This document shows positions 6,548 to 16,097 of a stretch of DNA of 28,563 nucleotides, piece after piece. A program made the translations under genes and the position numbers. The notes beneath the pieces are model-generated. The model saw only the letters and a program-made list of their open reading frames with translations, was not told where the DNA came from and searched no databases. Within the stretch, counting starts at the first letter, position 1. Every line of letters begins with the position of its first letter. The stretch comes from CAYMTN01 sp964393335 (GTDB lineage: Bacteria; Chloroflexota; Anaerolineae; Aggregatilineales; Aggregatilineaceae): positions 1 to 28,563 of the forward strand of contig CAYMTN010000043.1 in NCBI GenBank assembly GCA_964393335.1. Direction: 5' to 3'.

Positions 6548-8719
6548 TCATGTGTTATACGCAACTACCTGCTGTGTGATACTACCTGTCCAGCCCGCGC
6601 CCGGTTCAAGATGCAGCGGCCAGATGTGCAGGTAGGCCGTGCCCTGGTAACCGCGCTCGTAGCCGGATTCGCTGTTCGTGACGGTTTCGAGCGGCATGGT
6701 CCACAGCGTGCAGGGCCGGTCCAGGCGCGTCGTGACCGCCAGCGAGCGAATGCTGCTCACGCTGGTGTGTTGCGTGACATTGAGTTGCTCCAACTGCGCC
6801 GCCAGCGACTGCCTGTCTGCCGCCCCGTTGACCGTCAGCCAGCACAAATCGAGCGCCTGCCCGCCGTCGAATCCGGTCGCCAGCTCGACGGCAAAACGCA
6901 CGTCAACCGGCGCGTCTGACAGGTTGGTGACGGTGTACGTGCAGCGGAAGCTGTCATCGCCCCGGCGGAACGCAAACGCCTTACTCACGCGGATTGGGCG
7001 CAGATCGTCCCCGACCCACACGTGCCCGTCGCGGCGCAGCGTGACGGTCACCGCGTCGTCGCTTGCGGCGCTGATCTCGGCCTCATACGGCAGGTTGACG
7101 AAGTCGCCCTGCTCGCCGTAGAAGGAGCGGAAAAACGCGGCCAACTCGACGTCTTCTCGCAGGAAGTGATCGATAAACGCGCCGCGCCGGTACCAATCGT
7201 AGAGCAAATACTGCTCGATGCCCAGTTCTTTGGCGCGGACCGCGTCACGCTCGGCGAATGGGATGCCCTCTTGCAGCATTTTGGGCGTGACGAGCGTGCC
7301 GTTTGCGGCGGCGTCGCGGATTTCCTGGTGATAACCTTCTTCGCGGCGCGTCATGACGTTGAGCACGTTGTAACGCAGCGCCCGGTGATCCAGCTCCAAC
7401 AACATGCCGCCGACGTTCGGCTTCCAGATGGCATTGAACGGCGCGCCGGTCAGCACGATTTCCTCGGTGCTGTCTTTGTTGAAGTCGAACTGGCGGGCGC
7501 GCAGCGGTGCGTTTGCGCCCTCGACCAGCGCTTCGGCTTCGATCAGGTTGGCGTAATTCGCCACGCGGAAGTTGAACAGGTACACGCCGCCGAATAACCC
7601 ATGCCAGTAGGCGTCGTTGGCCTGCGCCTGCCACAGCAAATCAAGCGCGCGCTCCTTGTCGGGACCGCCGGGCATGGCGTGGACCTTTCCCGCGACGAGC
7701 AGCATACGCTTGTTCATGTGGTTGACTTCGTCGTACTTGACCATGAAATTACGCCACACGCTGCCGCGCACATAACGCAGCACGTCCTCGCGGCCCTGGT
7801 TCTCAAGCTCTTGTTTGACGCGCTTCAGTTCGCGGAACCGGTCGGCGGGCAGCGCCCACTGGCCCATCTCGAAATAACTCGCCGTCGGCAGGTAGACACG
7901 CCCCAGGGCCGGGTACCGGTCGATGTAATCGCACGGGCGGATCGTCTGGACCCAGTCGTCTTCTTGTTCCAGCGCGGCAAACAGGTGTTCCATGTACTGG
8001 CTGTCTTCGCCCCAGTTGTGTTCGTAGGTGCCGGGCCATACGCCGAATTTCTCGCCGTCGTCGCCCATGAACGCCAGCTTCGGCTGCTGGGCCGCCGTCG
8101 ATTGACCGGCCTGCTGGCGCAGCCACTCGATCACGTTGGGGACCGTGTCCCAGGGGATGGCGTAGCGCAGGTGGCTCAGCGTCGGGAAGACGCGCACCGT
8201 GTAGCCCTGCTCCTCGCTGACGAAATAGCCGAACAACTCGCGCTCTTTGTTGTAGCCGACCGCTTCAAAATGTGTATCGTCGATGATCACGTATTCGATC
8301 CCGGCTTCGGCGATGGGCCGCACGAGATGCGGCTCCCACACGCGTTCGGCCAGCCACATGCCGCGCGGCTGCATGCTGAACACGTCCGCGACGGTGGCGC
8401 TCAGCTTGCGTATCTGGCCGATCTTGTCTTCGTCGGGCAGCGTGGTCAGAATCGGTTCGTAATATGCGCCGGAGAGCACTTCGAGCTGCCCGCGCTCGAC
8501 CAGGGCGCGCACACGGTCCAACAGCGGCTGCTGCTGCGCGATCAGGTAGTCCAGCAGGCTGCCGGTGAAATGAATGCCGCAGCGCACCTGCGGGTGGCGC
8601 TCCATCAGGTCCAGAAACGGCTTGTACGCGACTTCGACACAGTGTTCGCTGACAAAATCGAACTGGCCGACCGGCTGGTGATTGTGCAAAACCAGTGACA
8701 AATAAATGGATGGTGTCAT
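6548..8719 (-). CDS. GH57 4-alpha-glucanotransferase / alpha-amylase
   Basis: Predicted cytoplasmic enzyme that cleaves and transfers alpha-1,4-glucan chains (glycogen or maltodextrin metabolism). GH57 conserved regions are plain: LHNHQP (11-16), WLAERVWEP (122-130) with the predicted nucleophile E125, and MGDDGEKFGVWP (218-229) carrying the predicted acid/base aspartate. DUF1925-like and DUF1926-like C-terminal regions follow, as in Thermococcus 4-alpha-glucanotransferase, here in 723 residues. I choose ATG at 8719, with GGGGAG five bases upstream, over an in-frame GTG at 8731. There is no signal peptide. No other glycogen gene is nearby. Transferase versus hydrolase activity cannot be separated by reading alone. 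Confidence 0.9.
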   Translation of the reverse strand: MTPSIYLSLVLHNHQPVGQFDFVSEHCVEVAYKPFLDLMERHPQVRCGIHFTGSLLDYLIAQQQPLLDRVRALVERGQLEVLSGAYYEPILTTLPDEDKIGQIRKLSATVADVFSMQPRGMWLAERVWEPHLVRPIAEAGIEYVIIDDTHFEAVGYNKERELFGYFVSEEQGYTVRVFPTLSHLRYAIPWDTVPNVIEWLRQQAGQSTAAQQPKLAFMGDDGEKFGVWPGTYEHNWGEDSQYMEHLFAALEQEDDWVQTIRPCDYIDRYPALGRVYLPTASYFEMGQWALPADRFRELKRVKQELENQGREDVLRYVRGSVWRNFMVKYDEVNHMNKRMLLVAGKVHAMPGGPDKERALDLLWQAQANDAYWHGLFGGVYLFNFRVANYANLIEAEALVEGANAPLRARQFDFNKDSTEEIVLTGAPFNAIWKPNVGGMLLELDHRALRYNVLNVMTRREEGYHQEIRDAAANGTLVTPKMLQEGIPFAERDAVRAKELGIEQYLLYDWYRRGAFIDHFLREDVELAAFFRSFYGEQGDFVNLPYEAEISAASDDAVTVTLRRDGHVWVGDDLRPIRVSKAFAFRRGDDSFRCTYTVTNLSDAPVDVRFAVELATGFDGGQALDLCWLTVNGAADRQSLAAQLEQLNVTQHTSVSSIRSLAVTTRLDRPCTLWTMPLETVTNSESGYERGYQGTAYLHIWPLHLEPGAGWTGSITQQVVAYNT

Positions 8720-8797
8720 CGCTCTCCCCACACGGCTTTTCTACGGACAGGTTGGCTCAGCAGCACGCGACACGCACTCGCGTGATTGCAGGGCGCA

Positions 8798-8806
8798 ATT
8801 TTATCA
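8798..8806 (-). promoter_or_regulatory. Possible extended -10 promoter for the GH57 gene
   Basis: On the minus strand TGATAAAAT reads as an extended -10 (TG-N-TAAAAT), about 80 bases before the GH57 start, in the 220-bp gap after the O-antigen-ligase-like gene. No clear -35 is present, so this is tentative. Confidence 0.35.
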
Positions 8807-8939
8807 CAAAACGGCTTGACGGGGCTGTTTGAGATCGTGCAGGCCGGGCAGCAGATCGAAGGACGGGCCGACGCGCCTCCAGCCGTGTTGGGAAAGCGGG
8901 GAGATCGAGTCGAAGCGCCTGGCAGCTTGCGAATAAGCG

Positions 8940-10370
8940 TTAGCCGTGGTCGGCGGCGATTCGTGTCGCGGCCAGCATCAGCCCCAGGATGATCCACTCA
9001 AGCGTCATCGTGGCGTGAAACAGGTCGATCTTGAAGTAAAAATGATCGAAGATGCCGCCCGTCAGCACGCCGATCATACCCGCCGCCAACCCTAACCACA
9101 CGTCGCTGATCGCGGGGTGCTGGCCGATCTGGCGGTAGTGCGCCGCGCCGTAGCCGAACGCGCTGCCGAACATGAGCAGGTACCCGGCCAACCCGGCCAA
9201 TCCCGCATTGGAGGCGACCGTCAGGTAGGTATTCGCCACGCCGAGATACAGGTCGATCTCCGGCGTGCCGGAAAAACCCACGCCGATCACCGGATGCCGC
9301 CCGATCAGGGTGAGCGCGTCTTTGTATTCGCCAAAGCGCATCTGCGTTTCGACGTCCTGGTTCGACAGGCCCGCTTCGAACTTGGCCACGTATCGCTGGG
9401 TGACCGGCAAAAACAGCGCCAGCACGCCCGCCAGCAGCATGATGATCAGCAGCCGCCGGTAGCGCAGCGCCGCGATAAACGTGAGTGCCACCGCCAGCGA
9501 GATCATGGAACCGCGCGAGTCGGTGAGGAACAGTGCCAGGACGATCAGGCCGAGCGATCCGAGTGCCATCCAGCGCTTGAATACGGGCCGGGGCGAAAAC
9601 ACCTGCGGGGCGGTGACCGCGCCGCACATCAGCAGAAAACCGCCGAACCCGTTCGGGTCGATCCAGGTGCCGATGGCGCGCTCGTTGAGCACCGTCACGG
9701 CGTTTTCGCGGTAGCGCAGCACGCCGCCGACCGGGTATTGAAAACGGCCCAGGCGGTTGAGCAGCGCTTCGGCGGTCGGGTCCGGCAGCGCCCACAGCAC
9801 GATCCCGACCAGGGCCGACGCCGCGCCGCACAGGATCAACACCCCCACCACGCGCCGCAGTTTTGTTTCGTCGCGGACCACGTCGATCAGCACCGGGATC
9901 AACAGCAGGCTGACTGTCATCTCGGCCACGTTGCGCAGCGTGCGTGAATCCAGCGGCGCGTGACGCAGGCCCATCACGAAGGCGAACAGCATCAGCCCGG
10001 TGAAGCCGAGCACAACCGGCGTGACGGGCGTCGAGCGGAACAGACGCCGCTGGCCGGTCATCCATTCGAGCAGGTACATCAGCAAAAAACCGCCGACCGC
10101 GCCATCCAAAAAGGTGGGACTGGGCGATACGGGGAAGGGTACTTTGCCAAACGGGAGCAGGGCGATCACGGCGATGGTGACGTACAGCCCGCCGTACAGG
10201 TCGGTCAGGATGTACAACCCTGCCGCCACGCCCAAGACCGCGCCGAAAGCCATCACCGGACCGGCCAGCACGATCAGCAGACCGAACGCGCCCCCGATCA
10301 GGCCGAGCGTGAATCCGAGGGTCGATGCGGTCAGGCGGCGGTTGCGGGCAAATGCCTGGGTATCAAACAT
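8940..10370 (-). CDS. O-antigen ligase / polymerase-like membrane protein (Wzy_C family)
   Basis: Predicted integral membrane protein that joins or polymerises surface polysaccharide units on a lipid carrier, at the outer face of the membrane. The 476 residues contain about ten to twelve hydrophobic segments. The diagnostic stretch is the large loop around DSRGSMISLA, then MRFGEYKDALTLIGRHPVIGVGF, typical of the Wzy_C domain with its conserved arginine and histidine. ATG at 10370 is used, preceded by GAGAG; an in-frame GTG at 10385 is possible. It lies only 18 bases after the small membrane gene, so the two are probably co-transcribed. The nearby GT-C genes support a cell-surface glycan role, but the sugar is unknown. 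Confidence 0.82.
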   Translation of the reverse strand: MFDTQAFARNRRLTASTLGFTLGLIGGAFGLLIVLAGPVMAFGAVLGVAAGLYILTDLYGGLYVTIAVIALLPFGKVPFPVSPSPTFLDGAVGGFLLMYLLEWMTGQRRLFRSTPVTPVVLGFTGLMLFAFVMGLRHAPLDSRTLRNVAEMTVSLLLIPVLIDVVRDETKLRRVVGVLILCGAASALVGIVLWALPDPTAEALLNRLGRFQYPVGGVLRYRENAVTVLNERAIGTWIDPNGFGGFLLMCGAVTAPQVFSPRPVFKRWMALGSLGLIVLALFLTDSRGSMISLAVALTFIAALRYRRLLIIMLLAGVLALFLPVTQRYVAKFEAGLSNQDVETQMRFGEYKDALTLIGRHPVIGVGFSGTPEIDLYLGVANTYLTVASNAGLAGLAGYLLMFGSAFGYGAAHYRQIGQHPAISDVWLGLAAGMIGVLTGGIFDHFYFKIDLFHATMTLEWIILGLMLAATRIAADHG

Positions 10371-10388
10371 AACGCTCTCTCGCACAGG

Positions 10389-10685
10389 CTAGTCGGGGAT
10401 TCGTTCCGCCAGCATGATTCCCCCAAAAAACAGCCCCCCGGCGATGCCAAGCGCGATGGTACCGCGTAACTCGGTGTACTGGGAATAATAGTGATAGGCA
10501 ACCGCGACAGCCAGCAGCGAAAAAAGCGACATCGCCCCGGCGACCCGTGCCCCGCGAATGCTCGTGCGCATATTGGGGAGCTGGCCCTTGACGATACCGG
10601 ACCAGATGTAAATCACGTCCACTAAGATGGCGATGAGCAGCACAACAAACAAGGGGGATGTTGGATCGTCAGCTCGAAATGTCAT
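10389..10685 (-). CDS. Small three-helix membrane protein, unknown function
   Basis: 98 residues, not recognised. Hydrophobic stretches near residues 12-32, 47-66 and 75-92 predict three membrane helices, with a basic loop (NMRTSIRGARV) between the first two. AAGGATA precedes the ATG at about seven bases. It sits immediately upstream of the O-antigen-ligase-like gene and 61 bases downstream of the molybdenum subunit. An accessory role for the ligase is suggested only by position. Confidence 0.72.
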   Translation of the reverse strand: MTFRADDPTSPLFVVLLIAILVDVIYIWSGIVKGQLPNMRTSIRGARVAGAMSLFSLLAVAVAYHYYSQYTELRGTIALGIAGGLFFGGIMLAERIPD

Positions 10686-10746
10686 AGTCGTCTATCCTTA
10701 TCAGCAGTCAGGCGGGGCAGGCCGCCGCCGGTCCGCCCCTTCAACC

Positions 10747-12732
10747 TTACGCGCGAAAATCCTCTGGTTTGATCGGGATGCGGCGCAGGCGTCGGCCTGT
10801 CGCGTCGTAGATGGCGTTCATGACCGCCGGGGCAACCGGCGGCACGCCCATTTCGCCGATGCCTTTCGGCGCTTGTTCGCTCGCCACAAGATATACCTCG
10901 ATCTGGGGTGTTTCGTCCAACCGCAGGATCGGGTAATCGTGGAAGTTGCTTTGTTGGACGCGCCCGCCCTCGATGGTGATCTCGCCGTGCAGCACGGCAG
11001 ACAGCGCGAAGATGATGCCGCTTTCCATCTGCGCGATCACGTTATCCGGGTTGATGATCCGCCCGCAGTCGACGGCGCATACCACGCGGTGAACGCGCAC
11101 GGTGCCATCCTCAGCGACGGACAGCTCCACCACGTCCGCGACGTGCGTCACGCCGAAGGTCGAGTATACGGCGATACCGCGCCCCCAACCATCCGGCAGC
11201 GGCGATCCCCAGCCGCTTTTTTCGGCGGCCAGATCGAGCACGGCCAGCAGCGCGTGGCCGGCGTTTAGCTCGCGGCGCACGTCGTACGGATCGCGGCCCA
11301 GGGCCGCCGCGTACTCGTCCACGAAAATCTCGCTGGCGAACGCAGTCGTGAATTCCCCGACCGAGCGCCAGGGGCCGATTGGCACGCCGTAGCCAGCCGA
11401 ATTCCGGGTGCGCGGGCGGAAGCGGCCTTCCAGCGCGTTGCTGCGGTAGCTGACGCTGAGCGGGTGATAGTAGTCGTGCTGCATGTCCTCTTCGCGCAGC
11501 CACATGACTTTGACCGGCGCGCCGACCGCCTGCGAGATCGTGACGGCTTCGCGCACGTAATCGACTTGCAGCCGCCGCCCGAATCCGCCGCCGATCAGCG
11601 GCACGTGGATCGTGACCGACTCGTCGGGCAGCTTGGTGAGCGAGCGGGCAGCGGATTTTGCCTGCTGGCGGTCCTGGGTTGGTGCCCACACGTCGCAGCT
11701 ATCGGCGCGCACGTCCGCGATACACGTCATCGGTTCCATCGTGGCGTGGGCCAGGAAGGGAATCTGGTACACGCCCTCGACCGTCGCCGGATCGTTGACC
11801 AGCTCGATGCTGTTGACAAACATCGCCATCATGGCGGCGCTGCTCACGTTGGCGCTGTGACCTTCATCCCAGGTGACGTTCAGCGCGGCGCGGCCTTGCA
11901 GCGCCGTCCACGTGTCATCCGCGACGACGGCTACGCCGTTGGGTATCGGCACGACATGGCGCACGCCCTCAATTGCCTGGGCGGCACTGCTGTCGACGCT
12001 GGCCGCCTCCCCGCCCAGCACCGAGCAGTGTAACACGGCAGCGACCAACATGCCCGGCAGTTTGATATCGCTGCAAAACTGGGCGCTGCCATCCACGAAC
12101 GCGGCGTTGTCAAAATTGCCGTGCGACGTGCCGATCAAGCGGAAGTCCGCCGGGTCTTTGAGTTCAAACTCGCCGCGGCCAGGGACCGGCAGCGCGGCAG
12201 CGACCTCGACCAGTTCGCCGTAACTCAACGTCGCGCCGTCGCTGCGGATCACGGTGCCCAGTTCTGCGCGGCAGGTGGTGGGATCGACGCCCCAGCTCTG
12301 CGCGGCAGCGTTGATCAGCATGGTCCGGCCCACTGCGCCCGCCGCCCGCAAGACGGCATACGAGTTTTGAATGCTAACGCTGCCGCCGGTCACCTGGTCG
12401 CCGTAGATGCGGTCGGCGGGAGCCTGCACGATCTGCACGTTGGGCCAGTCGACTTCCAGTTCTTCGGCCAGAATCATGCTGATCGACGTGTTGACGCCCT
12501 GGCCCATCTCGGAGCGGTGGATGGTGAGCGTCACTGCGCCGTCCGGGTCGATTTTCAGGTAAGCGTTGGGCACAAACTGAGCGGTCGGGGCGGCCATATT
12601 CATCACGGCGAGCGAGTCGGCGGCAGCCTCGACGTCTTCGCCGGGCAGGCGCAGGCCGAGCACCAGGCTGGCCCCGGCCAGCGCCGACAACTTGAGGAAT
12701 CCGCGCCGGTTCAAGGTGGGTGTGTCGCTCAT
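10747..12732 (-). CDS. Molybdopterin-binding subunit of a xanthine-dehydrogenase-family hydroxylase (IorB-like)
   Basis: Predicted catalytic subunit of a molybdenum hydroxylase of the isoquinoline 1-oxidoreductase type, oxidising an N-heterocycle or aldehyde with water as oxygen donor; the substrate is unknown. NRRGFLK at 8-14 and the following hydrophobic run form a Tat signal, so the folded complex is probably exported. GGGFGRR (381-387) and GIGEMG (624-629, with catalytic-type E627) are family marks. ATG at 12732 overlaps the small-subunit stop (ATGA), which decides the start. At 661 residues it is short for the family, as I recall it: residues ~433-452 join DYYHP... directly to PIGPWRSVG, where relatives carry roughly 60 more residues. 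The frame stays open. Confidence 0.85.
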   Translation of the reverse strand: MSDTPTLNRRGFLKLSALAGASLVLGLRLPGEDVEAAADSLAVMNMAAPTAQFVPNAYLKIDPDGAVTLTIHRSEMGQGVNTSISMILAEELEVDWPNVQIVQAPADRIYGDQVTGGSVSIQNSYAVLRAAGAVGRTMLINAAAQSWGVDPTTCRAELGTVIRSDGATLSYGELVEVAAALPVPGRGEFELKDPADFRLIGTSHGNFDNAAFVDGSAQFCSDIKLPGMLVAAVLHCSVLGGEAASVDSSAAQAIEGVRHVVPIPNGVAVVADDTWTALQGRAALNVTWDEGHSANVSSAAMMAMFVNSIELVNDPATVEGVYQIPFLAHATMEPMTCIADVRADSCDVWAPTQDRQQAKSAARSLTKLPDESVTIHVPLIGGGFGRRLQVDYVREAVTISQAVGAPVKVMWLREEDMQHDYYHPLSVSYRSNALEGRFRPRTRNSAGYGVPIGPWRSVGEFTTAFASEIFVDEYAAALGRDPYDVRRELNAGHALLAVLDLAAEKSGWGSPLPDGWGRGIAVYSTFGVTHVADVVELSVAEDGTVRVHRVVCAVDCGRIINPDNVIAQMESGIIFALSAVLHGEITIEGGRVQQSNFHDYPILRLDETPQIEVYLVASEQAPKGIGEMGVPPVAPAVMNAIYDATGRRLRRIPIKPEDFRA

Positions 12733-13196
12733 GATTGGCCCCCAATCGCGGCGGCGCGTTGAATGGCGCGCCGGATGCGCGGGTACGTCCCGCAGCGGCA
12801 CAAAATGCCCGACATGGCGCGGTCGATGTCGTCAGCGGTGGGGGCGGGGGTGTGCGCCAGCAGCGCCGCTGCCGTCATGATCTGCCCTGGCTGGCAGTAA
12901 CCGCACTGCGGCACGTTTTCGTCAAGCCAGGCGACCTGTACCGGGTGCGTGCTGTCGGCTGACAGCCCTTCGATGGTCGTGATCGCGGCATCTGCCACCG
13001 CCGAAACGGGGGTCACGCAGGAGCGCGTGGCTTCGCCGTCGGCGTGCACGGTACATGCGCCGCACAAACCTTTGCCGCAGCTATACTTCGTGCCGGTCAG
13101 GCCCACCATGTCGCGCAGCACCCACAGCAGAGGCGTGTCGGCGCTAGTATCTACGGTGAACTGCTGGCCGTTGATGGACAGGGTGAATACAGCCAT
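12729..13196 (-). CDS. (2Fe-2S) ferredoxin-like subunit of the molybdenum hydroxylase (IorA-like)
   Basis: Electron-transfer partner of the Mo subunit, passing electrons from the cofactor through two iron-sulfur clusters. The 155 residues show both cysteine sets: plant-ferredoxin type C40, C45, C48 and C60, and the all-helical domain set C98, C101, C133 and C135 (CGYCQPGQ, CRCGTYPRIR). There is no own signal, so it would be co-exported with the Tat-tagged partner. AGGAGG lies eight bases before the ATG, and the stop overlaps the next start, giving translational coupling. No FAD subunit gene or cytochrome is adjacent, as is common for IorAB-type pairs, so the final acceptor is not visible. Confidence 0.93.
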   Translation of the reverse strand: MAVFTLSINGQQFTVDTSADTPLLWVLRDMVGLTGTKYSCGKGLCGACTVHADGEATRSCVTPVSAVADAAITTIEGLSADSTHPVQVAWLDENVPQCGYCQPGQIMTAAALLAHTPAPTADDIDRAMSGILCRCGTYPRIRRAIQRAAAIGGQS

Positions 13197-13295
13197 TCGA
13201 ATTGGCCTCCTCGATGAATTACACAGTGTGATTCGCGCGAACGATCTTTTTTAGGATACTGCGGGTTGCCCGCTGCTGACAGTAACAACCGGCGT

Positions 13296-15572
13296 CTAAT
13301 TGGCTGCGGTCCGTCGTGTTCTGCGACGTCGCACCGTCGCCCCGATCAGGTAACCGATCACGACGATCCAGGCCGGGCCGGAAATGATCCCGCCTGCGAT
13401 GAGGGTGCGCGGGAAAAAGCGCAGCGTCACCTTATGATGTTCGCCCGCGCGGATCGGGATGCCGATCAGCCCGGCGTACGTGTCGATGATCGCCACACGC
13501 TCGCCGTCGACGGTCGCCTGCCAGCCGGGATAGTCGGCTACCGGCAGCGTCAGCAGCGCGTTCGCGCCGGTCGAGACGGACATTTCCATGTATTCCGGCA
13601 TGGTCATCCGAAACGCCTCGACGGTGCTCACGTCCGGGCGCTCGCCGGGCAGATCAAACGGCAGCGGCTGGGTCGTGACGCCGATCTCGCGCAGCTTGAT
13701 GTACGGCTCCTGCATGATCGCGCGCGCGCCCGCGTTTCCCTCCTCCGAGAGACGCACCCGGTAGACCAGGTGGACGAAGGGGCGCGGGTCGTCCAGTTCG
13801 TACAGCGTATAGGGCTGCCCGTCATAGTTGAGACCTTCGCCCAGGGGCGTCAGCGCGACGTTCTGCGGCACGTCCTCAAACATGGTCGCATAACGGACCG
13901 CGAAAATCTCCCAGCGCACGTCAACGGCGAGGCGGCGCAGTTTTTCGAGCGAGGCCAGCTTGAGCGGGCCGGTGCCGTACATGTCCGGGATGCGCGCGTA
14001 GGTGCCGTGACCCTCGATACCGGCTGCGCCGTCCACGTGCCAGTGGATGTCTTCGACGGGCTGGCTGAGTATGTCGACAAATGCCGGCGGATGGATGCGG
14101 TTCTCGTCCGTATCCGGCACAAAGTTAGGCGACTTCATGCCGAGCGTGAACAACTCCACGATCACCAGCAAAAACAACGCAGCCGGGATGGCATAACGTG
14201 CCGCCGGGCGGGAGTCGTGCTGCCGCCACGCCAGCCAGCCGTTGAATGAAAGGCTGACAGCGGCGACCAGCCCCAACGCATTGGCCGTGACGTTCCTCGG
14301 ATCATCACCGCGCATCTGCACCACCAGCGCGACGATCACGAAGGCCAGCCCCGTCACGGCCAGGTGGCCGCGCGCCAGCCACACCAGGCGGCGCTCGTCA
14401 GGATTGGCGTCATCACGGGGACCGAGCAGCCAGCCGAGCTGCTGTGTCACCAGCACGATCAGCGCGAACGCGGCCAGCGATGCGGCGCGTTCTTGCTGGC
14501 GGAACATGCTGAAACCGGGCACTGTCACATAGAAGAAATCGTAGACGGCACTGTGGCCGCCCACCGACAGCCACAACGCCACGACGAGCACGCCGATCCA
14601 GAAGGTCGATGATTTGCGCGGACGCAGCAGGGCCGTGATGCCGACCAGCAGCGCGACGACACCGGCATAGAGCGGCCACCAGACCGCGTCATACAGGCGC
14701 GGCCAGACGATTTGCGCCAGTTCGGTGAAGGTGAATCCCTCGGATTTTTCGACGTAATAGAAGTCCTCGGCGCGAAAGGACCGCCCGCTGAATTCCAGCG
14801 CGGGCAGCAGTTGCACGGCGCACAACGCTGCGCCGGTTACGCCGAGCAGCGCGATCCGCCATGCCAGATCGCGCCAGCGCAGGCCGTGCTGCCAGCCCAC
14901 AACCGCGAGATAGGCCACCGCGAGGTAGGTCATGTGCATGGCGGTCTGCATGTGCCCGGCCAGGAACGCGAGCGCGATCATGGCCCCGCCGAGCACGATC
15001 CCGCGCACGCGCCAGCGGCTATCCGTGATGCTCAGGTGCGCGCCGATCATCAGCACCGGCAGCCACGTCAGCCCTTCGACAATGCTGGGTTGCAGCATCG
15101 GGTAGCCGGTCAGGTAACCGCCATAGGTCCACAGGATGCTGCCCAACAGTGCCGGGCCCCACTGTTTGACCAGCACGCGCAAAAACGCGGCCATCGTCAG
15201 GCTGCTCAGCCAGTAATGGACCGCTACTTCGAGCTGGAGCGCTTCGACGTCCCACCCGCCGTGCCCGGCCAGCAGCGCGCTGATCCAGCGCGGCGGGTAC
15301 CACACCGCCATCTGCACGTTCGCGGCGAAGGGATCGCCCGCATAATTGTAGGGATTCCACAGCGGAATCTCGCCCTGCCACAGACGTTCGATGCCGTATC
15401 TGACGAAGGTGAAAAAGTGCAGCGTGAAATCGCCCTGGGCAAAGAGCACCCGGTCCGGCATGGTGGGCGTCAGCAAGCGCCAGAAGAAGAACGCCCACAG
15501 CAGCGTCAGCACGGCGACGGCGACGGTCGTTGGCCGGGTAACGACCTGTTTCAGACGGTCAGAGGCAGACAT
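13296..15572 (-). CDS. YfhO-like GT-C membrane protein
   Basis: Predicted multi-pass membrane protein of the YfhO class, which are GT-C-fold glycosyltransferase-like proteins acting on lipid-linked sugars at the outer face of the membrane. The 758 residues have many hydrophobic segments from ~15 to ~475, a luminal first loop with GDFTLHFF and PLWNPYNYAGDPF, and a C-terminal extracytoplasmic beta domain. That domain ends in the hallmark YPGWQATVDGE stretch and a last helix. Fourth gene of a compact series: it starts nine bases after the DUF3592-like stop, with a GGAG overlapping that stop. Donor and acceptor are unknown. Confidence 0.85.
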   Translation of the reverse strand: MSASDRLKQVVTRPTTVAVAVLTLLWAFFFWRLLTPTMPDRVLFAQGDFTLHFFTFVRYGIERLWQGEIPLWNPYNYAGDPFAANVQMAVWYPPRWISALLAGHGGWDVEALQLEVAVHYWLSSLTMAAFLRVLVKQWGPALLGSILWTYGGYLTGYPMLQPSIVEGLTWLPVLMIGAHLSITDSRWRVRGIVLGGAMIALAFLAGHMQTAMHMTYLAVAYLAVVGWQHGLRWRDLAWRIALLGVTGAALCAVQLLPALEFSGRSFRAEDFYYVEKSEGFTFTELAQIVWPRLYDAVWWPLYAGVVALLVGITALLRPRKSSTFWIGVLVVALWLSVGGHSAVYDFFYVTVPGFSMFRQQERAASLAAFALIVLVTQQLGWLLGPRDDANPDERRLVWLARGHLAVTGLAFVIVALVVQMRGDDPRNVTANALGLVAAVSLSFNGWLAWRQHDSRPAARYAIPAALFLLVIVELFTLGMKSPNFVPDTDENRIHPPAFVDILSQPVEDIHWHVDGAAGIEGHGTYARIPDMYGTGPLKLASLEKLRRLAVDVRWEIFAVRYATMFEDVPQNVALTPLGEGLNYDGQPYTLYELDDPRPFVHLVYRVRLSEEGNAGARAIMQEPYIKLREIGVTTQPLPFDLPGERPDVSTVEAFRMTMPEYMEMSVSTGANALLTLPVADYPGWQATVDGERVAIIDTYAGLIGIPIRAGEHHKVTLRFFPRTLIAGGIISGPAWIVVIGYLIGATVRRRRTRRTAAN

Positions 15573-15581
15573 GACAGCGCG

Positions 15582-16097
15582 TTACTCCGTTCCACTCCCC
15601 GCCCGCGCGTGGCGGCGCAGGGCGACCCACAATCCCGCGATCATCAGGAGCAGCACCGCGATCACAATCGGCAGCACGAAAATGAGAAACCGCAGGTCAA
15701 AAAAGACGCCCGGCAGGTGATTCAGGTCGAAATCACCCCGGCCTTGCCCCGGAATGCCGGAGATCGCTGCGTCCGCCGGGCTGTAGACGATCTCGATGGA
15801 CTGGCCGGGCGTGACACCCTCAAAATACCACTGGCTGACACGATGCTCGCGCGCGAATTCGTGGTCGTTGACCTTGTACACATACGTCACGTAGAACGTG
15901 TCTCCGCGCTGCTCCACGCCGGTTACCTGCGCCGGGATGCGCGGCCCGTTCAGCCGCCATTCGAACGTCCAGCGGTAGAACCCGTAGGCGAACAGCGCGA
16001 TGGCGACCAGTTCGATCACCAACAGCACGCCGATAGCGCGTTGCAGACGCGCAGCGGGCGACAGGGGGCGAGGGTCTGGTGTGTCAGAATGGCTCAT
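15582..16097 (-). CDS. DUF3592-like two-helix membrane protein
   Basis: 171 residues starting at ATG 16097, which overlaps the stop of the upstream glycosyltransferase (ATGA); this decides the start, although the frame is open much further upstream. One membrane helix near 20-43, an extracytoplasmic beta-type domain (~55-130: ITG-like turn, FYVTYVYKVNDHEFAREHRVS, YSPADAAISGIP), then a second helix (~133-160) and a basic tail. The domain resembles DUF3592. It lies between GT-C genes in one coupled run, so a helper role in their complex is possible but not shown. Confidence 0.8.
   Translation of the reverse strand: MSHSDTPDPRPLSPAARLQRAIGVLLVIELVAIALFAYGFYRWTFEWRLNGPRIPAQVTGVEQRGDTFYVTYVYKVNDHEFAREHRVSQWYFEGVTPGQSIEIVYSPADAAISGIPGQGRGDFDLNHLPGVFFDLRFLIFVLPIVIAVLLLMIAGLWVALRRHARAGSGTE

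Noticed and set aside
10747..12732. Mo-hydroxylase large subunit as a pseudogene
   Set aside because: It is shorter than expected, but the frame is open, the Tat signal and both active-site motifs are present, and it is coupled to an intact small subunit.
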